From Endomychus coccineus (taxonomy: Eukaryota; Arthropoda; Insecta; Coleoptera; Endomychidae), in assembly GCA_958510875.1 (NCBI GenBank), contig OY294067.1, positions 102,344,010 to 102,408,009 on the forward strand: a stretch of DNA of 64,000 bases, in the 5' to 3' direction. The notes below the pieces were generated by a model. The model had not been told where the DNA came from, ran no database searches, and worked only from the letters and a program-made list of their open reading frames with translations. Positions 45,847 to 58,097 of the stretch are shown piece by piece (position 1 is the stretch's first letter; every line of letters begins with the position of its first letter). The translations under genes were made by a program, and so were the position numbers.

Positions 45847-46340
45847 ACTGGAAATGAAATCTGAATTCAATAAATTGGTTTTTCATTTATACATTCCCAT
45901 ATCTTTTAAATTACCTATATATTTGTCCGAAGTATATTTTAAAAGTGATAAACTTTCTTGAGAAATGGTGTGACCTGTATTTAAAAAATGTTTTGCTAAT
46001 GCTCATTTTTCACTATTATTCTTATTCACATGGGCAAAATGTTCTTTATAATGTGTTAAAATGTTTCTTTTAGTTTGACCCATTTTCCGCATTTTGAACA
46101 CCTTCCACAATCACTTTTAATTCCAGCTTTGTCGAAATTGGCAAATTTATCAAAGGTATTGCCGAAACAGTTTTTGTGCTTGTGAAACAGGTTTTATTGC
46201 AAATTTAGGAAACATGTTATGGGATTTATGGATTACTGAAGAATGGTATGTGTAACTTTTGGATTTCATGGAATTATTTGAAGTAATGGTTCTAATTTGT
46301 TTTTTTTTTGTTTGAAATTCTTCATGGGCACCTTATGGTC
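45847..46340 (-). pseudogene. PLE-2 endonuclease part (GIY-YIG), broken
   Basis: On the minus strand: ESDCGRCSKCGKWVK-like cysteine-rich lead-in, then TKRNILTHYKEHFAHVNKNN, ALAKHFLNTGHTISQESLSL and DKYIGNLKDMGMYK, ending near 45850. This is the layout of the Penelope endonuclease: a Cys cluster, a T-x-R helix, an EH pair and an H-x-LxxGH motif. It is only distantly similar to PLE-1, so it is a second family. Several stops are present. The reverse transcriptase of the same copy lies at 47676-48560, displaced by a SINE and a LINE. Confidence 0.8.
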
Positions 46341-46343
46341 CTG

Positions 46344-46583
46344 TAACATCCCCTAAGGTAGTGTGGGAGTCCCTGAGTCCCGAACTTAATCACCTCAGAT
46401 ATACCCACTGAACACTCACTCACTCACACAGCAGTCACTTGGGCTTGACAGCCCATTGTATCTTGCCGCACCACTTTCTCGGGCCATAGCGAAAATTCCG
46501 CAGTCGCTGGATTCGAACCCGCAACCGGCAGCCACAGTTATTAGAAGATCGATGCTTCTACCACTGAGCTACCTGCCCCCCCC
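46344..46583 (-). mobile_element. tRNA-derived SINE
   Basis: On the minus strand a tRNA-like head runs from about 46583: GGTAGCTCAGTGGTAGAAGC is a good A box and D-arm, and GGTTCGAATCC a perfect B box, 45 bases apart. The anticodon-loop position reads CTTCTAA, but the stem does not pair well, so it is a relic and not a functional tRNA gene. A tRNA-unrelated body follows, with AGTGAGTGAGTG and the palindromic GGGACTCAGGGACTCCC, down to about 46344. It sits in PLE-2, next to the LINE. Confidence 0.75.
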
Positions 46584-47668
46584 TCCTAGTTTGGTTAGTA
46601 TGTTGCATAACAAACACAAAGTACGAGTGTTATTTCTTGACCCATCCAAAGCTTTCTACTATGTAAATCATGACAGACTACTTAACAAACTATTCTGTGT
46701 AGGTGTCGGAGATATTGCTTATAACCTAATTGAAACGTATCTTTCTATAGAAATCAGAAAATAGTAATTGCAAATAACCGTCATTGGTCTCATGTCCACT
46801 GGAATTGTACATGACAGGGAGTTCCACAGGGCTCAGCATTGGACATTTGCTAATCCTGCTCTACATGGATGACCTACCCGAAATAATTGGAAATATAGTT
46901 TGTTTTGCTGATGACTCTACTGCCACAATCACTGCGGAAACAGATAGCAAACAGATTTACTAATTAAAATAGACCAGTCATTGCAAATTTTGAAGGATTG
47001 GTTTGACACAAATATACTAAACTTGAATGGAGAAGGAAGTCAAATGGTGCAATCTCATTCTCCAGATGTACGTCCGAAGCAAATAAAACTTGAATGTAAC
47101 AAAATTGCATCAACATCAATATATGAGATAAAATTTTTGGGGCTACATCGATTGTAGACTAACGTGGAAGAGCTGTATTGGTGAAATGGCATCGAAATTA
47201 TTATGCTTGTGCTACCAGTTGAGGGTCTTGGGAAATAATGTAAGTAATGAGGTTGCTCTGTCAGCATATAGTTCATACGTAAGTTCTGTAATCAAATATG
47301 CTATATTTTTAATTCATACTTAAATTCTGTAATCAAATATGCTTTTTTTTTGGCGTGCACTAACTCAGATCTATAGAGCCACGAAAAACGAATCGATCAG
47401 AATTTATAATCATGTTCCTCAAAATTTAAGGAATCTCTATTACAGGAGTTTTAAAAACACACTAAAATCACGTATTATTGACAAATGTTATTACTCTAAA
47501 TCGGAATATTTTAATACTCAGGTATAACTCACCCTTTGCATCACTTCCTTTGAAAACACTATTTAAGCATATACGTAGCATTATCTTAATTTGTTACCTA
47601 TCTGTCCTGACTATACTTCTCTTGGTCTCATGAATAAAGATTATTTATTATCATTCTTATTATTATAG
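46584..47668 (+). pseudogene. Jockey/CR1-like LINE, 5'-truncated
   Basis: Plus-strand RT pieces: VLFLDPSKAFYYVNHDRLLN (46623), with the first catalytic region worn from 'DLSKAFD'. Then an area where GVPQGS is expected, LLYMDDLPEIIGNIVCFADD (46855-46915, second catalytic pair FADD kept), SLQILKDWFDTNILNLNGE and a worn 'IKFLGL' block. The C-terminal frame at 47339-47527 gives RIYNHVPQNLRNLYYRSFKN and IIDKCYYSKSEYFNTQV. The 3' end has an (ATTATT)-type tail at 47640-47668. It differs from the 5.3/52.9 kb family. It is inserted within PLE-2. Confidence 0.8.
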
Positions 47669-47675
47669 CGAATTC

Positions 47676-48560
47676 AAAATGGTGACCATCTTTGATAACA
47701 TCAATGTCAAGAAAAGGAAGCTGGTTATTGCTTTCTAATTCTACAGAGAACTTGATTGAATCAAATTGGTTATCAATCGTGTTAAAAAAACCCTGTAGAT
47801 CAAAATCTAATTGTGAATATAATAGACATATCTGTGCCTAACTTTTGGAAAGGAATTCAATTTTGAGGCGATTACGAGTTCACTTAGGAAAATATTGGCC
47901 AGGTAAGGGGAGGTGGATTGCCCATTGCACATCCGTTTATTTGTGTATGGAACGTTTTGTTGAAATGAAAAATAATATTGCTCCATTCATGAAAATGTAG
48001 AGATCGAATATTCTTAACAGTTGGCTCTATCGTAGATATTAATATTTGAAAGCCTCTAGAATATTTATCGACTCTGGGCTTGGGGTATTTGGGAAAACTG
48101 ATACAACATCAAATGGAACGAGAGTATCATCAGGTTCAAGTTTGAGATCTTTCAATTTTGAAACTGGTTCCAAAGAATTTTTGTACAACCTAGGTGGTGG
48201 TTGGAAGTTGCTAAATTCCTTCACTAATCATTCTGATTTGTTATACGACAATTAATGTTCGAAATTATTGATCTCATGGAATTATCCGACTTATGAATTT
48301 TAGGTAAACAGTACAATTTAAGAAGATTATCTATTTTATTCTATTTTATATTATCGCAGACTACTGAGATACAGGATTTTAATGTTTGATTTACAGATCT
48401 TATGCATTTAGATGAAAAGTTCCTGGAAATTTGTTCATATGGACCGTAATTGAGCATGGTGTTTACCGAATTATTATAATCTTCCTTGTGTAAAATTACA
48501 ATGGAAATTCCTTTATTTGCTTCCAAGTTAAGACATGTTTTCTCCGTTACCTTTCAAATC
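47676..48560 (-). pseudogene. PLE-2 reverse transcriptase, broken
   Basis: Minus-strand pieces in order: LEANKGISIVILHKEDY (48.34-48.53 kb; PLE-1 has RADKGNSTVVM), LYCLPKIHKSDNSMRSIIS (48.25-48.31 kb, the LPKIHK hallmark), SKLKDLKLEPDDTLVPFDVV and SVFPNTPSPESINIL (48.04-48.22 kb). Then QINGCAMGNPPPLT (about 47.91 kb), and a catalytic block reading RYVYYIHN where the family has YVDD. After that come FDSIKFSVELES-like and FLTLMLSKMVTI remnants near 47.68 kb. Both catalytic Asp are lost. About 150 residues between here and the endonuclease are missing at the SINE/LINE insertion. Confidence 0.82.
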
Positions 48561-50135
48561 GTATACACAAATTCGTATTCTCGTACCTTTATGAAAGTGG
48601 TCTTCATTTCTATGTACTCGTACCATAGTACAATACAGTACAGTGAATATACGTACATTCATTCGTTCGTAACTAAATAGATACTTATTTGAGAACTTTT
48701 TCTACTGTAATCTTAGTACTTGGAATTCGTTTTCATTTAAAAATACACATTTTCAACTCTTACCTTATAATTTATATTTAATTTCAATTTTCGAAAAATA
48801 ATTAAGCAAACCTAGCTCGTCACATCCCCTTTGAACTGGAAGTTCTTTAGTATTTGTTATAAGGAATAAATTAAATCAAACGTATGGAGAGAGAAAATGC
48901 GCTCATTCTAACCTTTATTTTTAGTGTGTGACTGTGTGGCGACGAAACTAATGTCAATTGAATACAATTTCTAAATGTTTTGATTTTGTTGAATATGAAA
49001 ATCTTGTAAATATTTCATTATGACGTTATAATATCAGCGTATAGTTCAGATCTATCCATTGTAGTTTTCATACAAATCCCAAAGAAAATTTTTATTAAAA
49101 TTGGTGCAATAAGGATGCCTTGTGGTGATACTATTAGTTTTAAGAAATCACGTTTATACAGTTATATGTCTTCTGATGATGATGATCTTGAGACCGAAAC
49201 GTACATAAAAACGAAAATAGTGAGCATATGTGTTTGTGACCTATTTCCCAAGAATTTTGTATATAAATATAACTGAGAATAATAGAGAGCCAAATATAAC
49301 TAGCCTGATAACTTTGATCGTCCCTTTCAGACACAGTTATCTCCATTAAAAAAGGTTTGATATTGTCACCAGCAAAGGATTCTAGTGTTTTGTTTTCGAC
49401 TTCTCACAGAATACCTAGGTTGATGTGGTCCTCATGATATTCATTTCCAGAGATACTTAACTCGGTGTCTGATGTTAGTTGATTTCTTTTTTATAAGTTC
49501 CTACACATATAGTTATGAACCGTCCGTAATCACTTTAAATAGGTATACGGTGTGTCCAAGATGTCGATGTCTTATCTTGTGGACAGCGGAAACAGCAGGA
49601 AACAGGAATAGATACAAATTTGGTTGGAAGGGGAAAAAGTTGCGTAATTGGACAGTCATTCATATATAAGTATAAAATTTTCAATATTATTTTTTTATGT
49701 ACAAACAATTTTAGAAAACCTAATTTCTTGATTTCTTATTTTATTTTTTCTAGTGTTACAGATGGAACAAAATAAAAACACTTTTTATAAGCTTCTTTGT
49801 GCGAATATCAGTTTTAATTTCGGACGTTTCGTTTTCAATCATCCTTCATCAACTTTCTTTTCAAATACTGCTCTTTCTTTGCAGTGTCAATCTTTTTAGA
49901 CGTTTTTCAATCTTCATCATATGTGATAGTTCGATTAAATTTCAGATCAGTTTAAGCCCTTCTACAAACTATGAAAATAACTACAAAATGTAGCGAAAAA
50001 AATATTTAAATACCAGTCTGCATTAGACAAAAATTTGTGAGATTGGGCAGTCTAATATTAAAGGAGATTTGAAAGTTAGAGTTAATAATTGTTAAAACAA
50101 AACCAAAAATTAACAAACGATAACTTATCTTAAAT
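48561..50135. other. No gene; possible PLE pLTR trace at 49150-49200
   Basis: 49150-49200 reads CTTCTGATGATGATGATC, then GAGACCGAAACGTAC, resembling the CTGAnGA...GAAACG layout of PLE pLTRs. No PLE coding sequence is attached. The rest is AT-rich. Confidence 0.35.
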
Positions 50136-50139
50136 TGTA

Positions 50140-50400
50140 GACATCCGCCGACAGCTACTCTTGAGAATTCTGGGTTTACTGAAAACTTTTTATGCTGACG
50201 TTTCGGCAACTATCAGAGATGTCATCTTCAGGGAAGATTTGAGACTCGAACTGGAACTGATTGCTTATGGTTTCTGTAGTGGTATTTACTGTGTGAAAAT
50301 TGCATACTCCACTGGTGTCTTGTGCGGAGTGGAATTTTCAAGGGCGAGTCTCAAAATTTTGGGAAGGTCATATCCTAAATAATCTAGACGTTGACTCAGA
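50140..50400 (-). mobile_element. PLE-1-related pLTR and C-terminal fragment
   Basis: On the minus strand it repeats the PLE-1 arrangement: GACCTTCCCAAAATTTTGAG and GAAAATTCCACTCCGCAC, then TTCCCTGAAGATGACATC, GCCGAAACGTCAGCAT and the start of the next ORF ('NPEFSRVAVGG'). It is more diverged from copies A and B than they are from each other. The hammerhead-like core CTGAAGA...GAAAC is intact (50193-50235), but its stems pair poorly. Confidence 0.7.
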
Positions 50401-51694
50401 ATCTGTAATATATCATTCATTATAGAATGAAAGATATCTCATTCTGATGATCTTATGATCGAAAACGAAACGTGAAATATCAAAACTGACATCAACCCAA
50501 GCTTATAAAAAGTGGCTTCAGTGTAGTGTTTTTTATTTTGTTTCATCTTTGACGGTACACTACATCTGCTGAAAATTTTTAGATCTTCCGAGTTCAAATT
50601 TTTAGAGATACTTACGTAGGTATGTTTAAAAATACAACTGCTGAATCTAAATTCTTTCATGATCATTTTGAGGCTAACTCGATCTTTCGTTCACCTCTTC
50701 AATGAATTTTATTATGTATATCTGAACTTAAAATCACGAAATTAGTAATATTCAAGAGGTGAAGCTTGAATATCCATATTTATTCAATATAAAACAAAAT
50801 ATGTATACGAATTATCTGCATTCGTATAACATCAATATAACACTAATAAGAACGAAATAATAAATGGTAATATAAACTATTTTAATTGCATTTCAACTGT
50901 ATTTCACAATAATTTAACAAAATATTAATAATCTGTTTCATTGCTGACTCATAATGATCAAATTAATAAATCAACAGAAATTTTGCAGTAATCAAAATAG
51001 TAGCTAATTGATCATGGTCATGTTATATCCATGATGATTATTTCTTGAGTCCAAATAATTGACTATATCAGAGAGACTTATTCACAAATTAGGTGAATAT
51101 ATGGTGATTATTGAGCACCATGCAAATGATCGATAATAATGCGAGTTGATTGATCTTGTCAAACACTAAACGAAAGTGTGATTGTTGGAAGACCGATATT
51201 TGACATGTGAATAAAATTATCTCCCTTACCAATTAAATGTTTGTGGATAAGGGTGTTTATTTTTCTATACTTAGACTACACGAGAGGGAAACATATTATA
51301 ATGTTGGAAAAACATCGTGTGAGCCTGCGGTGGAATGTTGGGAGAGGATCATTCGAATTTTTCTTGAAGGCTTGGGGGTTGTGGGTATAAGAAGGAACCT
51401 CACTAGGCAAAAAGTTTCACCACTACGCTGGTCGATAGGAAAATGAAGTCTGGTAGAGAGAAGTTCGGCAGGTCTCGAGCGTGACTATGGAGGCGTGACT
51501 AGCTCGAGCTCGTCTAGTCCGCTTATCTGGAATTTCTCGCGGTGGAACAACAGACAAGATTTCTGATGCTGAAAGAAAAGACAGCCATTTTGTATGTGAA
51601 CGAACTGCAGGAAACTAGTGTTAATTCAGGCACACATTCCTTCAGAACTACAGGTGGAATTCCGTCTGACTCCATAGACTTTTTGGTATTTAAA
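50401..51694. other. No gene seen
   Basis: AT-rich, then a slightly more GC-balanced stretch 51290-51640. The frame at 51237-51446 has no known motif. A short imperfect palindrome CTAGCTCGAGCTCGTCTAG lies near 51500. Confidence 0.4.
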
Positions 51695-52015
51695 TCAAGC
51701 GCCTAATTGTGCGCTGACGAAAGACAATTTCAGGCTTATGGCTATCGATGGCAGCCATATAAGGTGAGCTCCCCTCGTGAATCCAAAGTGGAATTTGCTA
51801 AAAATATTTCAGGAAAAAGGTTGGCTCTTTCTTTTGGTGTAGTAGCCAGTGTGCCATCATCTCTGGTTGGGGGAGATAATTGGAAGTGAAATTTCTACCA
51901 ATTGCTTTGGCGAAAATTCAAAACGAATGGAAGTCATTCGGGCATTCGATAAGCTTTGATCTTATTTCGGCATCGCATGCCTCTTTCAATAGAGTTTACT
52001 GTTTTATTGCATATA
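51695..52015 (-). pseudogene. Jockey-like LINE fragment, same family as 5.3-6.7 kb
   Basis: Its plus strand aligns with the reverse complement of 5930-6215: GTGTAGTAGCCAGT, GCCATCATCTCTGGTT, ATTGCTTTGGCG and AAAACGAATGGAAGTCATTC occur in both. The insertion is therefore on the minus strand. It covers the linker between endonuclease and RT. No readable protein remains. Confidence 0.8.
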
Positions 52016-52184
52016 TTTCTGGCTTCAACATATTAGTGTTATAGTGTATCCACAGACTCTTTTAGTTTAATAACGTGGACGAGAAAGTTTCTCTCATCAA
52101 TTCCTGTTGCAGTTGCCTTTATTACTTCTGTAAGTGATTATATTACTTTTCATTATATGAAACATAGAAGAGAGTTCATTACAT

Positions 52185-52440
52185 CAAAGGTTTCACTTGC
52201 AAGCACAATCTTATTCTAACTAGACTCTTTGAAGGAAGTTAACACAACAGCTTACGTTCACGCTGCTTCAACCTCCTGGAAATTCCGCAACTTAACCCGA
52301 AGTCTATAATGAACATCAAAGTATTCGTACATGGATGAAAAATAAACTCTTTAAGAATCTGTATAATCAACACTTCATCTCACCAAAATGTTAAATCGCG
52401 CTTCGAATCTTTTTATACCTTATCCAAGATAAAACTGATA
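52185..52440 (+). repeat. Dispersed repeat Y, copy 1
   Basis: Same orientation as 58098-58345: both carry GCAAGCACAATCTTATTCTA, CTTTGAAGGAAGTTA/CCTTGAAGGAAGTTA, ATGTTAAATCGCGCTTCGA/ATGTTGAATAGCGCTTCGA. No coding motif recognised. Confidence 0.75.
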
Positions 52441-52864
52441 TGGAAAACATTTACAATAATTGAATCGTGATCTACCTGTACTCTTAATTATTCAAATCTT
52501 ATTAACCCTATTGTACTTTATTTCCTATTTATACTTGAACTGTTCATTGTTCACTTCATTCTTCTGTATCTGTTTGATAATGGCACTTCGGTGTTGAAAC
52601 TGTAGTAACGTTATCATTAATAGTGTTATAAAAACAAAGTAATTGTTCTTTCATTTAATCATAATGATGAATTACCATAGAGTAACGGCTTCTACCATCT
52701 TTTTTTATTGAATAATTACCATTCAATATTCAACAACATGGTGATACAAACTAATTTCGAACTTCATTATAAATTCTTATCAGCCTTTCTTTTCGACTCA
52801 AATAATCGAGACATATCTTCAATGACATGCTCCTTTTACTACCGCTTACTATCGCCTACTATCG
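52441..52864. other. No gene seen
   Basis: AT-rich gap between repeat Y and the LINE. It contains ATGGCACTTCGGTGTTGAAA near 52580, which recalls the ends of retroelement 3' regions but is unassigned. Confidence 0.4.
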
Positions 52865-53815
52865 AGTTTTCCCCCAGATAGATCACTCCATGTGGTGGTT
52901 GACGGAGTATTCTCCGATACAATGGCTTTCAACGCTGGTGTTCTACAGGAATCTGTCTTGGCACCGACTTTGTTCCTACTCCATATCAACGATTTGCTGG
53001 GAGTAACCATCCTTTCTCATCCAGAGACCCTATATCATTCAATGAAGACAGTGGTGTGAGACAGGAACATGTTGATGCAATTAATGAAGATCTGGCAAAG
53101 ATTCTGAAATGGGGATCTGATAATCTAGTTGAATGTAACCAAAACTCAAGTTTGCGTCTTCTCCAGGGAGGTGGATCCCACAATCCATGATATGATGATA
53201 TCAGATACAACTATTCCTATGAATTCTCCCATAACGATGGTGGGGATCAACACCAACAGCACCCTCTCATGGAACGATCATATGTGGTCCATTGTGGAAA
53301 CCGCTCCACACAAACTTGGTTTCCTATTCTGTGCCAAGAGATACTTTACATCCCATCAGCTCCTCATAATCTACAAAACACAGATTCAACTTTTCCTGGA
53401 GTTCAGTTTACACGTTTGGAGTTCGGCCCCGAAACATACGCCGAAGCTCTTGGATTCTATCCAGAAGACAGCTATTATTATAATAATAATAATAATAAAT
53501 GGTCTTTATTTAGGAATTCTATATATTGTTAATGTCCATCAGAAAAATCGTTTGTAGTTTCATCACGAGAGATTCCAGATATGCGGACTGAACGAGCTCT
53601 AACAAGTCACCCCTTCACTGTCAAGCACACGACCTGCCAAACTCCTTCCTACCAGACTGCATTTTTATATCGAACAGCGAAGTTGTGGAACTTCTCACGT
53701 AGTGAGGTCTTTTCCTATGCCTATAATCTCCAATCCTTCAAGAAAAATACGAATTCTTATCTCCTCTCCCTGCATTCCACTGCTGGCTCACTTAAAGTTT
53801 TGCGAACATTATAGA
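52865..53815 (+). pseudogene. Jockey-like LINE, RT 3' half
   Basis: Readable in several frames: VVVDGVFSDTMAFNAGVLQE then SVLAPTLFLLHINDLL (52895-53000), the block where the family has GVPQGSVLSPTLF. The region expected to hold FADD is damaged. VTKTQVCVFSREVDPTI, INTNSTLSWNDHMWSI and KLGFLFCAKRYFTSHQLLII (53129-53440) are typical thumb and tail motifs. They are followed by HVWSSAPKHTPKLLDSIQK, a (TAA)n insertion near 53478-53500, and a C-terminus with HPFTVKHTTCQT, FLYRTAKLWNFS and YNLQSFKKNTNSYLLSL (53581-53815). It probably belongs to the same broad Jockey-like group as the 5.3 kb copy, but the two do not overlap. Confidence 0.82.
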
Positions 53816-56689
53816 TTACCCTCTCGTGTAAAAGTATAAAAAAAATTTGGGGAGTGATCAAACAATTAGTTATTCGCAATCAGATTGTTTGTACTAATTC
53901 ACCATATTGTAACACTAGAGTATGATTCGACTGTTGCAAAAGCGCTCATAAAGAGAAAATGAGGATCCTCCTTCAAGCCTTGCACCTTGGATAACATCCC
54001 GAGAGAATCCACTAATCACAGTTTCATCATTTCCACAATGCAGGAAGCCCATTCATTTTATGCATTAATTCTAGCATATTAACCCAGCAACTGATGATGC
54101 CTTGGAGAAGACTCATTGTTATTAACGTCAACACTAATCACCGCTCAATAAGTTGTGGTTGGTGATGGTTCGTTCATTTATGGATGTCTTGCGAGATGAG
54201 TTTCACAATTGATGCCATACACAGCTAAGCTTGTAGTCTTGCTGACATAGTCTTAAGACCCCAGTACCACTAAACACCAGCGCATTCCTCCTACTAAGTG
54301 CCGACGTATCTACCGTTGGTCTGTCCCGGCTTCATAAGACTCAGGTGGCGGATGTCAAGTTGTGGAACTTGGTAGCAGGATACGAACTTGTTATCTCAAA
54401 TGAACCAGTCTGCTTATGAGAAGGATAGTTCCATTATAAGAAGTATTGCACGTATACTTTACCTTTGATACAAAGTAGTAGCCCAGCTCATAAGTGCCAA
54501 ATAAACTTTCTCAAAATTGTTACATACCATTCTGGAGTTTATCGGAACCTAAGAGTCTCAGGTAACTTATGGAAGCTACTTCGAAGATTTCACTAGCCAG
54601 TGTATGACACTCGATAACTGAGTATGTCAAAGCTTCTCACAATGCCAAAATTACAAGCTATGCTTCGGAAAACCTTTGTTCGCGAAATTCGCTTTATTTC
54701 ATGTTACCGTAGAAGAACACTAAATTGGTTAATGAAGCTCAGGTCCGATTCGGCATACTGCGACAATGGATCCGGGGGTTCAGCTTCATGCGTGGTCCTG
54801 TGTTTCATCAACACTTTCTTGGTATTGACCAATGCTTCACTCGATTCTACTGTCTGGCTGCTAATCCAATGCAGTTTTGGTATGAAAACCTAAAACAAAG
54901 CTTTGGTATCTAAAGTGGACAGAAACTCACTAATTGTAGCGCAAAACTCGAAACCGATAAAAATATCGTTGATGTTCTAAATATAGATATACTGTTCAGA
55001 ATATACCTGCCCGAAGAGGAAGCTTATCAATAGTGACCCGACCGAGCCATTCCTGAAGATGAACATGTCGTTCTAGTGATACGCACATTTAAGCTTTCAA
55101 GTTCCAGCACCTGCATAATCCATAGCACTGCCGCATATACTCGTATAGCCAGATCACTAAATTCCCTGGCAGTATCTCCTCCACATGAACCTATTCCTTC
55201 ACCTCTGTTTTCAATTTCCTCTGGGAGCTCTCTACCCAAAGGAGAATTAGAGAACTGACCTTTTATTTCTCACCATGGATCGTTACTAGTCCTTCAACTA
55301 GCTCCTTCTTGGTATCTTGGATATGTGTACTTGATTTCACTACATATCCAGAATAAACCTTTGCGCAATTTAGGAATTTACGTATTGATAGCCAGTGATT
55401 CGCATCTCACAATATTGATGATGTGACTCAATCAAAATGAAACATTCGTACTATGTGCTTTAGTTTCACCACCAATTTGATTAAAAGTAGAAATTATGTT
55501 ATTTTTTTCTCTTTCAACGACATTTACAGAATCATTTTATTCACACTTCTCGTACACTTCCATGATAAAAACTGATTTAGATAGAGTGAACGACAAACAT
55601 CAATCGTGTTAATATGGAGAATCATATTCAACATTGAATTAGAACTATAATAACGAGAATAAAGCTTCAATCATGCAATAATATCGTGCTGAAAATGTAG
55701 CAGAGAAAAACATTCATATAAATCAATATATTCTAATAATTTGATATTATTTTTATGACTTCAGTGCATCTAATCATTAATCTCGGCAAATAGAAAATTA
55801 ACATGATGAAGATAGAACAGACAGCAGGCGAAACGATTATTGAAGTAACATATTATAAAATAGTAACTATGAACACGTGTGCTCAGAATAAGGCCAAAGG
55901 AAATGCAGCCCCCAATCACTTTATGTTTGGTAGAAGGAAGTATCAGTGTAATTACTGTAAATACTATGCGAAACCGTTCAGTGATCATCAACGGAACTCA
56001 TATTTACATCCATTACTGTTTCACAAACATTGCCCTTTCGAAAATTTTCAGAACAATTTTTTTCCACCCCAATTCCATTTGAAATCTGCGCTTCCAATCT
56101 TATCTTCGCTCCATACTAAATTTGGTCGAAATCACTTGAAAAACTTGGAGGAGATATGCGTACAAAGGAAAGGTTGAAAGATTGAATTTGTTATAAGTAA
56201 TTATAATGGGAGAGTGCTACCATGACAGCCAACTTTAAGAGATATAAGAAAACTGTCTTTTCTTGGCAATAGTTTAACTTTAGATCACCATATCCGATAT
56301 ACTGTAGTTTTTCGAGTCAAAAAGGACTCATATTTAGAATTTTGTGGAAAAATCGTTAATCATAGGGAATTTCCGAATATTCATTGAAGAAATTATAACA
56401 TACTGCAGTTGTTCTGTGATGACACAGCGCGCCAAATGTGTTGCCAAATCGAAATGAGACTGGGTTTTAGTCAGTTAGGCTCACTTTTTACACATATGAT
56501 TGATGGTTACGATTAGAAATTAGATTCTCATTCGTAAATCTATATTATAAATTAAATTTTATATGCTTGATTGAGAGAGGAGCGAAGTGCTAATTCATAA
56601 ACTATATTTTGTTTTAGTTATAGTTGCCGGATACCGAATAATTGTCGAAATAATATATTTTCTTCTACCATCCAAGGAGAAATAATTTC
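53816..56689. other. No confident gene; possible LINE traces at 54.6-55.3 kb
   Basis: Frames at 54624-54913 and 55076-55258 look partly coding. The second contains TAAYTRIARSLNSLAVSP, which could be a worn 'RTARLWNSLP' LINE tail, but the match is too weak to call. The 124-aa frame at 55803-56177 has no known motif. Confidence 0.35.
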
Positions 56690-57275
56690 TTTATTTGTAT
56701 TTTTCTATTCACTTAATGTTCCTACCTTTGATAACTGGGTGAAAGATTGTGTACAATGGTGTGAAGGAGAAACTTTTGGACCAAATGATTCACTGAATGA
56801 ATTGAAAGGAAATGTATATGAATACTGGCTTCTCTCTGATTTGAGAGATATAGAAGCGCCAATACTGCCTATTGATTTATCAGAACACAAAAAGTTTTTT
56901 TTTGAAAGACAGATATAAAAACTAAAACACTGGCAGCTGCAACAAATCAGAAAAGGAAATATTCCCACTCGTGCAAATAAATAGGAATATGGTACTTTTA
57001 TATCAAGTAAGAGAATATTGCAACTTCTACTAACAGATAGTGTTCAGTTTGTGGAAACTATGGGATACACCCATATACCTTCTTTAAATATAAACATCAG
57101 CCTAGGAAGTAAAATTCGATTAATTGGTCCTATAACTAACTATAAGGCGAGGAAGATTAGTTTTGGAAGACAGGAATGTTCTACTTCTAGGTGGAGAGGT
57201 GGAAGAGATATTAATATCTCATGCTGTTGAGAATGTGCTATCAAAAGTTCTACTGATATTACTTGTGAATTCTTA
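56690..57275 (+). pseudogene. RMI1 (RecQ-mediated genome instability protein 1) pseudogene fragment
   Basis: A plus-strand translation matches the N-terminal half of RMI1, the OB-fold partner of BLM helicase and topoisomerase III in double Holliday junction dissolution. Readable: NVPTFDNWVKDCVQWCEG, NVYEYWLLSDLRDIEAPILP (RMI1 family: E-Q-W-L-L-T-D-L-R-D-L), then the OB-fold KRILQLLLTDSVQFVETMGY, THIPSLNIN and GSKIRLIGPI. After a shift near 57143 it continues RRGRLVLEDRNVLLLGGEVE and ENVLSKVL. In-frame stops occur at 56916-56918 and 56982-56984. The first residues and everything after the OB fold are absent. No splice sites explain the breaks. Retrocopy or duplicated fragment cannot be told apart. 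It is the only host-gene sequence I recognise in the window. Confidence 0.82.
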
Positions 57276-58097
57276 TCTTTGAATGGTTGAAAAAACATTG
57301 TTTGATATCACCCAGGATATATATGTAAACAAATAAATATTGAAAATTGTATTTACAAGGACCTGCATACATTAAATTAGTTGATGTGTTTCCAGCAATG
57401 TTCATTGATAATGAAGTTCTCTTAATTTATGTATGGAACTTTCAACATGTTGACTGCCACTATGATACAAATTTTCCCAGTCTTTGAAGACAAACGTTTT
57501 TTAGTTTAAGACTCTTAGAAATATGATTGCTCAACAACAGCTGTATCCAATATGATATTGAAGTGTGGAGCAAACAGTTACAATTTGGTCACCAGGCTGC
57601 CTACTTTTAATTCAGAAACCAGTCCTATTCTAACAAGAAACTATTGGGTGTGACTTTGCATGAAGTAAAATACTACTAGAGATGTAAACATGCTCCACAC
57701 GGCAGTCAAACTGTTAAATTGCAATTTTCATGATTTTGATTATGGTCATTCACCGATAAAATCTCTTATGACTTGACTAATACTCACTTAACATTCCATT
57801 TCTCAAATTTCCAAAGCTGGATCTCACGATGCTCCACAAACATAGGCTTCCCTCTCGTCAGAATGTATAAAAAAATCACTAACGAAGTAGAATTAACATG
57901 AGAATTTACTGACAAGTCTCCCTTTCGTCAATTCAATTCATATGTTAAAATTTCTTCTCACCAGCATCAATTGAAATGAATGTGCGATTGTAATATTTAT
58001 TCACGATCTGTTGCCAGCGGGCGACGTCCACAAAACGGATATTACTGCGAAGATCCGGGAACATTTTTGTATGCTGATTGAAGTAGTTCTTTTAGAC
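57276..58097. other. No gene seen
   Basis: AT-rich. A short GC-balanced stretch at 58005-58075 is unassigned. Confidence 0.4.

Noticed and set aside
46505..46583. Functional tRNA gene
   Set aside because: A and B boxes are good, but the anticodon stem does not pair and a SINE body follows, so it is called a tRNA-derived SINE head.
55076..55258. Possible LINE C-terminus
   Set aside because: The RTARLWNSLP-like resemblance is weak and unsupported by neighbouring sequence.
56705..56968. 87-aa minus-strand ORF
   Set aside because: Antisense to the RMI1 relic, which gives a much better protein match.
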